A stretch of DNA of 30,142 nucleotides. It comes from an uncultured Rikenellaceae bacterium. Its GTDB lineage: Bacteria; Bacteroidota; Bacteroidia; Bacteroidales; Rikenellaceae. Below the pieces are notes generated by a model. That model saw nothing but the letters and a program-made list of their open reading frames with translations. It ran no database searches and had not been told where the DNA came from. The translations under genes and the position numbers were made by a program. Where the stretch lies: NCBI GenBank assembly GCA_910588925.1, contig CAJURV010000019.1, forward strand, positions 1-30,142. Reading direction: 5' to 3'. Positions 1 to 7,231 of the stretch are shown in pieces (within the stretch, counting starts at the first letter, position 1; each line of letters opens with the position of its first letter).

Positions 1-190
1 AAGCGAGAGGCAATCAGACACAATTCCGCCGTTAAATCCCGAGGCACGAGGGATGAGCGGGCCGGAGCCTCCCCCAACGGAGGCCCGCGTAAGTTCCAGC
101 AATCATACAACCTTTCCGCTTAAATCACTTCCGAGAATCTAAAGAACGTCACACTTAAGCGGCCCCCCCGCAGGCTCCGTCCCTTGTGAC
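1..190. repeat. Family A intergenic repeat, copy 1 (cut by the window edge)
   Basis: This is the first of three copies of one intergenic element. Bases 1-107 match copy 2 (366-472) at every position but one (base 45 is c, base 410 is t). They match copy 3 over the shared core with changes only at bases 17 and 45. After base 107 the copies diverge, then agree again in short blocks ending near base 190. Within the core, GCGGG (57-61) can pair with CCCGC (84-88) and CCTCC (68-72) with GGAGG (79-83). A short block, aatgcgcatgcc (262-273), also recurs downstream of copy 3. No start codon or credible gene lies in it. It could be a MITE-like element or a structured RNA; which one cannot be told from sequence alone. 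Confidence 0.85.
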
Positions 191-358
191 TACAGGCAAA
201 ACCACTTTAATTATTTGGAATAGGAATTATATTAATTCCATTCGGACAAAAAAGTTCACCCAATGCGCATGCCATTAAAATAGAATAAACTTATCGTCCT
301 GCAAACCGCCTAACGCATAATTATTTGTAAGGAAATAAAAATGTTAAGCTATTCCGAA
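191..358. other. AT-rich spacer between family A copies 1 and 2, no gene
   Basis: The spacer is AT-rich and has stops in all frames. It contains two loosely similar segments beginning taattattt (near 208 and 319) and the aatgcgcatgcc block that also follows copy 3. Copies 1 and 2 therefore sit in tandem with a 365-bp period, and part of this spacer may belong to the element. I see no promoter or coding signal in it. Confidence 0.5.
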
Positions 359-553
359 CCGAGCGAAGCGAGAGGCAATCAGACACAATTCCGCCGTTAA
401 ATCCCGAGGTACGAGGGATGAGCGGGCCGGAGCCTCCCCCAACGGAGGCCCGCGTAAGTTCCAGCAATCATAGAACTGTTCTGCTTAAATTGCCACCTAG
501 AATCTAAAGAGCTTCCCGCTTAAACGGTCCCCCGCAGGCTCCGGCCCTGTGAC
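359..553. repeat. Family A intergenic repeat, copy 2
   Basis: This copy starts at a cgagcgaagcgag motif and carries the same invariant core as copies 1 and 3 (366-472), then a diverged tail. In this copy GGGCCGGAGCCT (424-435) is a perfect 12-base reverse complement of AGGCTCCGGCCC (536-547); copies 1 and 3 have one mismatch there. That long-range pairing uses the same bases as the local hairpin, so the two folds exclude each other. The tail ends about 97 bases from the obgE stop codon, so the element lies downstream of obgE. Confidence 0.85.
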
Positions 554-649
554 GCCGGGTAAGGTATCGCTAAAATCGACATCGCAAAAACATCCACTAA
601 TGTCACTGAACACGGTGCACATAAAAGTAGAGTATAGCCCCCGAACTAA

Positions 650-1660
650 CTATAACGGCTCAGTAATCATCCTATAGAGCCTGTCTTTGAGTTCAGATAT
701 GGCCTCGCCGGTAACCGACGATATATATATGTAAGGTATGTCTATCACCCCTTTGGCCTCTATCTCGTCCGAGAGATGTTTTTTGAGCTCGTCGTCTATC
801 ATGTCGCATTTGGTTATGGCGAGCATGCGTTCTTTGTCGAGCAGTTCGGGATTGTACATCCTGAGTTCGTTGAGAAGCACCGCATATTCGGCCGATATGT
901 CGGCGCTTTCGCACGTTATCATGAAGAGCAACACGGAGTTACGTTCTATGTGGCGTAAAAATCGCATACCCAGTCCCCGTCCTTCGTGCGCACCCTCTAT
1001 GATGCCCGGAATATCGGCCATAACGAACGACAGTCCGTCCCGATATTCCACTATGCCGAGGTTGGGCTCCAAAGTGGTGAAAGCGTAATCGGCTATCTTG
1101 GGTTTGGCGGCGGATACTGCCGATAACAACGTCGACTTGCCCGCATTGGGAAAGCCTACCAGCCCGACATCGGCGAGCACTTTGAGCTCGAGTATGAACC
1201 ACCCCTCCTTGCATTCTCCGCCCGTCTGGGCATAACGCGGAGCCTGATTGGTGGCTGTACGGAAGTTCCAGTTGCCGAGACCTCCGCGTCCGCCCGGTAT
1301 CAATACCACCTCTTGTCCGTCCTCGGTCACCTCGCACATCACCTCGCCAGTCTCCGCATCGCGCGCTACCGTGCCGAGCGGTACGTCTATGCGTATGTCG
1401 GCGCCGTTCTTGCCGTGGCATTTGGCACCGCCGCCGCTCTCGCCGTTTTCGGCATGTATGTGTTTGCGGTATTTGAGGTGTATCAGCGTCCAGTACTGGG
1501 CGTTGCCGCGCAGTATAATGTGGCCTCCGCGACCGCCGTCGCCACCGTCCGGGCCGCCGAACTCCACGAATTTTTCGTGTCTGAAGTGAGACGCGCCGTT
1601 GCCGCCGGCACCCGACCGACAGAATATTTTAACGTAATCGACAAAATTGGATTGAGCCAT
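650..1660 (-). CDS. obgE: Obg family GTPase ObgE
   Basis: This is a GTPase linked to late assembly of the large ribosomal subunit and to stress control. The 336-residue protein has the glycine-rich Obg fold at about residues 5-160, with many GG pairs. The G domain follows: P-loop GFPNAGKST (169-177), switch II DIPG (216-219), TKCD (283-286) in place of the usual NKxD, and SSVTGEA (314-320). I placed the start at 1660 because the family begins with a short leader and FVDYVKI. The same frame stays open to 1840, but those extra residues do not look like protein. There is no long C-terminal extension. It is divergent from the nitroreductase gene, with a perfect palindrome (1732-1748) between them, and family A repeats lie downstream. 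The family call is firm; the exact start is slightly less so (an ATG also exists at 1690). Confidence 0.95.
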   Translation of the reverse strand: MAQSNFVDYVKIFCRSGAGGNGASHFRHEKFVEFGGPDGGDGGRGGHIILRGNAQYWTLIHLKYRKHIHAENGESGGGAKCHGKNGADIRIDVPLGTVARDAETGEVMCEVTEDGQEVVLIPGGRGGLGNWNFRTATNQAPRYAQTGGECKEGWFILELKVLADVGLVGFPNAGKSTLLSAVSAAKPKIADYAFTTLEPNLGIVEYRDGLSFVMADIPGIIEGAHEGRGLGMRFLRHIERNSVLLFMITCESADISAEYAVLLNELRMYNPELLDKERMLAITKCDMIDDELKKHLSDEIEAKGVIDIPYIYISSVTGEAISELKDRLYRMITEPL

Positions 1661-1731
1661 AACCGTTGTTTGAGCCGGTAAAGATAACATAAATTTTCCT
1701 AATGCCGCCCTGTCCGCATAGACCGGCCGGC

Positions 1732-1748
1732 TTTGCGATCGTCGCAAA
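1732..1748. promoter_or_regulatory. Perfect palindrome in the divergent obgE/nitroreductase intergenic region
   Basis: TTTGCGA (1732-1738), a three-base centre, then TCGCAAA (1742-1748). It lies between the two divergent starts at 1660 and 1847, where an operator for a dimeric regulator could act on both genes. No regulator is encoded nearby, and no full Bacteroidetes promoter is visible here, only TATCTTTA partial matches on each strand near 1680 and 1814. The role is inferred from position and symmetry only. Confidence 0.3.
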
Positions 1749-1846
1749 TTACGTGCCTTGCGGAAAAGCGTACGGGGTGAGGCGGAATGTTGCATAACCG
1801 GATAAAAGGAGGTATCTTTACGACACCCTATCAAAAGCACAATCGT

Positions 1847-2713
1847 ATGAATATCGGTTTATCCATAGACAAATCCGCATGTATAATGTGCGGACGTTGC
1901 GTAAAGGTATGCCCATCCCGCATTTTCTCCGTATCGGACGCGGGCGGTAAACATATAGAGGCAGACGCGTCGCTCGGGTGTATAGAGTGCGGCCATTGCG
2001 TCGACGCATGCGAGAGCGGAGCGGTACGCCATTCGCTCTTCGGCGAAGATAAAAGACACGTAGTGGACGTAGAGACATTGCCTCGCCCCGAGGCTGTCAT
2101 GGAGCTTATACGCTCACGTCGCTCCAACAGGGCGTTCCGCAAAGAGCCTGTCCCCAAGGATCTGCTCGACCGCATAGTAGAGGCGGCCTGCTTAGCCCCT
2201 ACTGCCAGTAACGGTCAGGAGCTGGAGTTCGTCGTCGTTACCGAACCCGAACACCTCAGAACGATAAGCCGTTATGTGATGGATAGCTTCTCTGCCATGC
2301 TCCGGCGAATGACACGGCCTGTGATACGTACCGTTATAAGAAAGGCGGCTCCCGCCCTTTGGCGTTACGTTCCACGGTTCGAGCGCATGAAATCGGCGTT
2401 CGAGGCCGGTGAAGATCCGGTATTGCGGGGAGCCTCGGCCGTGATATTCATCTGCGCCCCCGAAAATAGCCGTTTCGGATGTCAGGATGCCAACCTCGCT
2501 TATCAGAACGGGTCGTTGATGGCAGAAAGCCTCGGTGTCAGCCAGTTCTATACTGGTTTCGTCTGTACGGCAGTGTCGCGCGATCGTCGCGGTGAGCTTA
2601 ACCGTATGTTAGGAATAGAGGGGCGTATAATGGCAGGTATGGCATTGGGGATGCCGGCTTTCAGATATCCCTATTATGTAGACAGAAAGCCTTTGAAGGT
2701 CAAATATCTGTAA
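1847..2713 (+). CDS. Nitroreductase family protein with N-terminal 2x[4Fe-4S] ferredoxin domain
   Basis: This is a 288-residue fusion. The first 60 residues are a bacterial ferredoxin domain with two cluster motifs: CIMCGRCVKVCP (Cys12, 15, 18, 22) and CIECGHCVDAC (Cys45, 48, 51, 55). From about residue 80 follows an FMN-binding nitroreductase domain opening with SRRSNRAFR. Proteins of this kind pass electrons from ferredoxin-type centres to FMN to reduce nitro or other small substrates; the true substrate is unknown. It probably acts in the cytoplasm, as there is no signal peptide. I chose the start at 1847 because the cluster domain begins there. An AAAGGAGG run at 1805-1812 is too far upstream to serve it, which is common in Bacteroidetes. 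The gene stands alone and ends before a clear terminator. Confidence 0.88.
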   Translation: MNIGLSIDKSACIMCGRCVKVCPSRIFSVSDAGGKHIEADASLGCIECGHCVDACESGAVRHSLFGEDKRHVVDVETLPRPEAVMELIRSRRSNRAFRKEPVPKDLLDRIVEAACLAPTASNGQELEFVVVTEPEHLRTISRYVMDSFSAMLRRMTRPVIRTVIRKAAPALWRYVPRFERMKSAFEAGEDPVLRGASAVIFICAPENSRFGCQDANLAYQNGSLMAESLGVSQFYTGFVCTAVSRDRRGELNRMLGIEGRIMAGMALGMPAFRYPYYVDRKPLKVKYL

Positions 2714-2732
2714 AGATTGCCACTTGTATCGG

Positions 2733-2775
2733 AAGCCTGTTGCGGAATATGTTGTTCGTAACAGGCTTTTCTGTT
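2733..2775 (+). terminator. Rho-independent terminator after the nitroreductase gene
   Basis: AAGCCTGTT (2733-2741) pairs perfectly with AACAGGCTT (2760-2768) across an 18-base loop and runs straight into a T-rich stretch. It starts 20 bases after the stop codon, so it ends the nitroreductase transcript and separates it from the hut cluster. Confidence 0.75.
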
Positions 2776-2874
2776 TCGGTTATCTCCGTCGAATTCATGT
2801 CAGTTCTACTCTGCCGACATATATGGCGATGCTGTCGACTATGACCGAATTGATGCGAAAAATGCGATTTAATT

Positions 2875-2906
2875 TTTGTTTTTCGGTTAAAAGCTCTATT
2901 TTTATG
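2875..2906 (+). promoter_or_regulatory. Probable Bacteroidetes-type promoter for the hut cluster
   Basis: TTTG (2875-2878), an 18-base spacer, then TATTTTTA (2897-2904), which differs from the TAnnTTTG consensus only at the last base. The ftcD start codon follows 22 bases later. Spacing and position fit the known Bacteroidetes promoter. The -7 box is imperfect and the region is AT-rich, so a chance match is possible. Confidence 0.45.
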
Positions 2907-2926
2907 ACAAATAAAAACAAAACGCA

Positions 2927-4621
2927 ATGAAAAAACTTATAGAATGCGTTCCCAACTTCAGCGAGGGTCGCGATATGGATGTGATAAACCGGATAGTTGC
3001 GGCCATAGGGTCCGTAGATGGGGTCAGTGTCCTCAATGTCGATCCGGGAGCGGCCACCAATCGCACCGTCGTTACATTCATAGGCGAGCCGGAAGCTGTG
3101 ACTGAAGCGGCGTTCAGGGGAGTAGCCAAAGCGCAGGAGCTCATAGATATGCGTCGTCATACTGGCGAACATCCCCGTATAGGCGCCACCGACGTGTTGC
3201 CGTTGGTACCGGTGTCGGGCGTCACTATGGAGGAGGCCGCAGGGTTGGCACGCGGGTTGGCGGAGCGTGTAGGTAACGAGCTCGGAATACCGGTGTATTG
3301 TTACGAAAACGCTGCATACGAGGAGAAGCGTTGTAATCTGGCATCGTGCAGGGCGGGCGAATACGAGGGGTTGGAGAAGAAACTCGCCGATCCGTCGTGG
3401 CGTCCCGATTACGGCCCGTCGGAGTATAACGAGAGCGTGGCCCGTAGCGGCGCTTCGGTGATAGGTGCGCGCGATTTTCTGCTTGCCGTCAACTTCAACC
3501 TCAACACCACATCTACGCGTAGGGCCAACGCCATAGCTTTCGATGTGCGCGAAAAGGGACGCCCCAAGAGGGAGGGCGGTTCGCCTGTGGGCAAAAAGAT
3601 ACTCGACGCCGAGGGTAACGTGGTGATGTTGCCCGGTACCCTCAAGGGCACTAAGGCTATAGGCTGGTACATAGAGGAGTACGGCATAGCTCAAGTGTCC
3701 ATGAACATAGTGGACATGAACGCCACGCCGCTACATGTGGCCTACGAGGAGGTGTGCCGCAAGGCCGAGGCCCGGGGCGTAAGGGTTACCGGTTGCGAGG
3801 TGGTGGGGCTGTTGCCGCGCAAGGTGCTCATTGACGCCGGAAAGTACTATCTGAAGTTGCAGAAACGGTCTACGGGCGTCAGCGAGGAGGAGTTGGTAAA
3901 GATAGCCGTGCGTTCCATGAGCCTCTCCGACCTTGCGCCGTTCAAGCCCGAGGAGAGAGTCATAGAATATCTCATAGCCGATAAGAGTCCGAAGCTCGTC
4001 GACATGTCGTGCAAGGCTTTCGCCATAGAGACGGCCTCGGAATCGCCTGCTCCGGGAGGCGGCTCGGTGTCGGCCTACATGGGGGCTCTCGGAGCGGCGT
4101 TAGCCACTATGGTGGCTAATCTTAGCTCTCATAAGGCCGGATGGGACGACAGATGGGAATATTTCTCCGACATGGCCGACAAAGGCGCTGCCGTCATGAA
4201 CGAGCTTTTGTCGCTCGTAGACGAGGATACCGCCGCTTTCAACCGTATAATGGATGTCTTCGCCATGCCCAAAGAGACCGACGAGGAGAAACAGGCGCGT
4301 CGCGAAGCGCTCGAGAGAGCCACGCTCTATGCCACCGAGGTGCCGTTGCGCACCATGAAGACCGCGGTGCGTGCTTTCGAGGTGATAGAAGCCATGATAA
4401 AGGATGGCAATCCCAATTCGGTGTCGGATGCAGGCGTGGGTGCGTTGGCCGTGAGGGCAGCCGTGCAGGGCGCGTTCCTCAACGTCAAGATAAACGCCAC
4501 TGGGCTCAAAGACCGCGAGACGGCAAACGGCTTGGTAGGCGAGGCCACTATTATAGCGGCCGAGGCCGACAAGCGCGAAGAGGAGTTGCTCGAGATGGTA
4601 GGCGATAAAATCAAGTGTTGA
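2927..4621 (+). CDS. ftcD: Bifunctional glutamate formiminotransferase / formiminotetrahydrofolate cyclodeaminase
   Basis: This enzyme does the last step of histidine breakdown. It moves the formimino group of formiminoglutamate to tetrahydrofolate, releasing glutamate, then releases ammonia to give 5,10-methenyl-tetrahydrofolate. The 564 residues match the two-domain animal-type enzyme. The transferase domain fills about 1-330 and starts with LIECVPNFSEGRD; His82 in GEHPRIGATDV is at the same position as the catalytic histidine of the mammalian enzyme. A linker leads to the cyclodeaminase domain (about 355-560), marked by SPAPGGGS around residues 373-380. It is first in the hut cluster, 126 bases before hutU. 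The fused form means formate is not lost, and the product feeds FolD, which is encoded on the minus strand at 23028-23912. Confidence 0.95.
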   Translation: MKKLIECVPNFSEGRDMDVINRIVAAIGSVDGVSVLNVDPGAATNRTVVTFIGEPEAVTEAAFRGVAKAQELIDMRRHTGEHPRIGATDVLPLVPVSGVTMEEAAGLARGLAERVGNELGIPVYCYENAAYEEKRCNLASCRAGEYEGLEKKLADPSWRPDYGPSEYNESVARSGASVIGARDFLLAVNFNLNTTSTRRANAIAFDVREKGRPKREGGSPVGKKILDAEGNVVMLPGTLKGTKAIGWYIEEYGIAQVSMNIVDMNATPLHVAYEEVCRKAEARGVRVTGCEVVGLLPRKVLIDAGKYYLKLQKRSTGVSEEELVKIAVRSMSLSDLAPFKPEERVIEYLIADKSPKLVDMSCKAFAIETASESPAPGGGSVSAYMGALGAALATMVANLSSHKAGWDDRWEYFSDMADKGAAVMNELLSLVDEDTAAFNRIMDVFAMPKETDEEKQARREALERATLYATEVPLRTMKTAVRAFEVIEAMIKDGNPNSVSDAGVGALAVRAAVQGAFLNVKINATGLKDRETANGLVGEATIIAAEADKREEELLEMVGDKIKC

Positions 4622-4747
4622 TCGCAGTCGCTTTAATGTATTGACAATCATCCGATAGTATTCCAAAGCACCGAGACGTGAAGTGGTCGTGAGAATGCCG
4701 ACGTTTCCGATCGTCGAGGCTAAAAAAACGTACTAAAGCCAAGTGAT

Positions 4748-6760
4748 ATGACATTCGCAGAAGAGATAATAGCGGGCATAGGCGATACGCTTCCCCCCGC
4801 ACGCCCCTACGACGACAAAATCAACCATGCGCCCCGTCGCAAAGATATCCTCTCGCCCGACGAGAAACGTCTGGCAGTGCGTAACGCATTGAGGTATATT
4901 CCGAAACATCTGCATGCCGAGCTGGCCGGGGAGTTCGCCGAAGAGCTGGAGCGTTACGGCCGCATATATATGTACCGTTACCGTCCCTCCTACAGGATAT
5001 ATGCCCGTGACATAAAGGACTATCCGCACAGGTCGGAACAGGCCGCGGCCATCATGCTTATGATAACCAACAACCTCGACGAGGCTGTGGCGCAACATCC
5101 CCACGAGCTCATCGTTTACGGCGGTAACGGTGCCGCTTTCCAGAATTGGGCGCAGTACAGGCTTACGATGCAGTTGCTCTCGCAGATGACCGACGAACAG
5201 ACATTGGTGCTCTATTCGGGCCATCCGCTCGGCCTCTTCCCGTCGCACCCCGGAGCTCCTCGCGTGGTGATAACCAACGGGATGGTTATACCCAACTACT
5301 CCAAGCCCGACGACTGGGAGCGTTTCAATGCCCTCGGCGTATCGCAATACGGGCAGATGACGGCCGGGTCGTTCATGTACATAGGGCCGCAGGGTATAGT
5401 TCACGGCACCACCATCACCGTTCTCAATGCGGGTCGCAAACAGCTCGGTGAGGGAGAGAGGTCGCTCGCCGGCAAGTTGTTCGTATCGTCGGGGCTGGGA
5501 GGCATGTCGGGCGCGCAACCTAAGGCGGCTGTCATAGCCGGCGTGGTAGGTGTCATAGCCGAAGTCAACCCCAAGGCGGTGGCCGTGCGTCATAGTCAGG
5601 GGTGGGTCGACGAGGTTTACACCTCTTTAGACGAGCTTATCCCGCGCATACGCAAGGCCGTGAATGCCAAAGAGGCCGTGTCGTTGGCATATAACGGCAA
5701 TGTGGTCGATTTATGGGAGCGTCTTGCCGACGAGGATATTAAGGTGGATCTCGGCTCCGATCAGACCTCGTTGCATAACCCGTGGTCCGGCGGCTATTAC
5801 CCTGTAGGCATGAGCTTCGAGGAGGCAGGGCGCATGATGCGCGATGATCCGGACGAGTTCAGAAAGAGGGTGCAGGCATCGCTGAGGCGTCACCTCGCAG
5901 CCATAGACAGGCTCACCGCCCGGGGTATGTACTTCTTCGACTACGGCAACGCTTTCTTGCTCGAGTGTTCGCGTGCAGGTTGCGACTTGTACGCTCCAGA
6001 CGGCGGGTTCCGCTATCCGTCGTATGTGCAGGACATCATGGGACCGCTCTTTTTCGATTACGGGTTCGGGCCGTTCAGGTGGGTGTGTTGCTCGGGTGAC
6101 GAAGCCGACCTGGCCGAGAGCGACCGCATAGCCGCCGAGGAGCTGGAGAAACTGGCTCTGACGGCTCCCGACGACATACGCGGCCAGCTCGACGATAACA
6201 TACACTGGATAAAGGAGGCCGCGCGTAACAGACTGGTGGTTGGGTCGCAGGCGCGCATACTCTACGCCGATGCGGCGGGTCGCACCGCCATAGCCCTCGC
6301 CTTCAACAAGGCCATAGCCGAGGGACGCATAAAGGCCCCGATAGTGCTCGGACGCGACCATCACGATGTCTCCGGCACCGATTCGCCCTATCGCGAAACG
6401 TCGAACATATACGACGGCTCGCGCTTCACGGCCGATATGGCGGTACAGAACGTGATAGGCGACTCGTTCCGCGGAGCCACGTGGGTGTCGCTCCACAACG
6501 GCGGCGGATGCGGTTGGGGCGAGGTGATAAACGGCGGCTTCGGCATGGTGATAGACGGCTCAAAGGAGGCGGAAACACGCATAAAGTCGATGTTGCTGTG
6601 GGATGTCACCAACGGTATAGCCCGTCGTAGCTGGGCACGCAACAAAGGGGCCATGGACGCCATAGAACGGCAGATGACCTCTACGGACACCATGCGCGTT
6701 ACCATGCCCAATATTGCCGACGACGATATTATCGACGGCTTGTTCCGGGGGGAGGCATAG
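4748..6760 (+). CDS. hutU: Urocanate hydratase
   Basis: HutU turns urocanate into imidazolone propionate with tightly bound NAD as the electrophile. The 670 residues form the long version of the family; the well-studied Pseudomonas enzyme is about 110 residues shorter. Family landmarks are clear: YGGNGAAFQNW (124-134), YGQMTAGSFMYIGPQG (201-216) in the NAD-binding region, SGLGGMSGAQPKA, and GNAFLLECSRAG in the catalytic half. It is a cytoplasmic enzyme. The TAG stop codon at 6758-6760 is also part of the first unit of a 95-bp tandem repeat, so the gene end and the repeat array are fused. It lies between ftcD and hutH. Confidence 0.96.
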   Translation: MTFAEEIIAGIGDTLPPARPYDDKINHAPRRKDILSPDEKRLAVRNALRYIPKHLHAELAGEFAEELERYGRIYMYRYRPSYRIYARDIKDYPHRSEQAAAIMLMITNNLDEAVAQHPHELIVYGGNGAAFQNWAQYRLTMQLLSQMTDEQTLVLYSGHPLGLFPSHPGAPRVVITNGMVIPNYSKPDDWERFNALGVSQYGQMTAGSFMYIGPQGIVHGTTITVLNAGRKQLGEGERSLAGKLFVSSGLGGMSGAQPKAAVIAGVVGVIAEVNPKAVAVRHSQGWVDEVYTSLDELIPRIRKAVNAKEAVSLAYNGNVVDLWERLADEDIKVDLGSDQTSLHNPWSGGYYPVGMSFEEAGRMMRDDPDEFRKRVQASLRRHLAAIDRLTARGMYFFDYGNAFLLECSRAGCDLYAPDGGFRYPSYVQDIMGPLFFDYGFGPFRWVCCSGDEADLAESDRIAAEELEKLALTAPDDIRGQLDDNIHWIKEAARNRLVVGSQARILYADAAGRTAIALAFNKAIAEGRIKAPIVLGRDHHDVSGTDSPYRETSNIYDGSRFTADMAVQNVIGDSFRGATWVSLHNGGGCGWGEVINGGFGMVIDGSKEAETRIKSMLLWDVTNGIARRSWARNKGAMDAIERQMTSTDTMRVTMPNIADDDIIDGLFRGEA

Positions 6761-7095
6761 CCTCTTTTGAATCAACTTTACATGTCGGCTGTGTCGCCAT
6801 ATTCGAGTAAAAACGGCATGTGTAGAGCTTTTAGGGATTTGATGTTAGGACATAGCCTCTTTTGAATCAACTTTACATGTCGGCTGTGTCGCCATATTCG
6901 AGTGAAAACGGCATGTGTAGAGCTTTTATGGATTTGATGTTAGGGCATAGCCTCTTTTGAATCAACTTTACATGTCGGCTGTGTCGCCATATTCGAGTGA
7001 AAACGGCATGTGTAGAGCTTTTAGGGATTTGATGTTAGGACATAGCCCCTTTTGAATCAACTTTATATGTCGGTTGGGTGAAAACGGCGTATTTG
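6756..7095 (+). repeat. 95-bp tandem repeat, three full units and one decayed unit, between hutU and hutH
   Basis: Units begin at catagcc in 6756, 6851, 6946 and 7041, an exact 95-base period. Units 1-3 differ by only a few substitutions (a/g in gtaaaaacgg, g/t in ttagggattt, a/g before catag). Unit 4 is degenerate and loses about 15 bases. Unit 1 starts on the hutU stop codon. Each unit can form a hairpin: ACATGTCG (6780-6787) with CGGCATGT (6814-6821) in unit 1, and ATATGTCG (7065-7072) with CGGCGTAT (7085-7092) in unit 4. Between units 1 and 4 a C-G pair is replaced by T-A, which keeps the pairing. The units carry no open frame. They may slow or terminate transcription, or stabilise the upstream mRNA. 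Confidence 0.9.
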
Positions 7096-7231
7096 GCGTC
7101 TTTATTCGATCCGTGGGCCAGTTTGAATTGGCATTATGGGCTATTTAGTCGAAAGCGGCATGGCATTAATTATTATTCACTGAAAAACTTCTGATAAAAA
7201 CGGGCCGTCGTGCCCACAAAAACATATCGTC
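7096..7231 (+). other. hutH leader, no gene
   Basis: About 136 bases lie between the decayed fourth repeat unit and the hutH start. The stretch contains a GGGC/GCCC mini-hairpin close to the start codon and a second cggcatg relic near 7157. I do not see a convincing TTTG-N20-TAnnTTTG promoter, so hutH is probably read from the upstream transcript. Confidence 0.4.

Noticed and set aside
1805..1812. AAAGGAGG as ribosome binding site of the nitroreductase gene
   Set aside because: It lies about 35 bases before the start chosen by homology, and no in-frame start codon occurs at a suitable distance. Probably chance.
1661..1840. Upstream extension of obgE to the ATG at 1840
   Set aside because: The extra 60 residues do not look like Obg, and they would cover the divergent promoter region and the palindrome.
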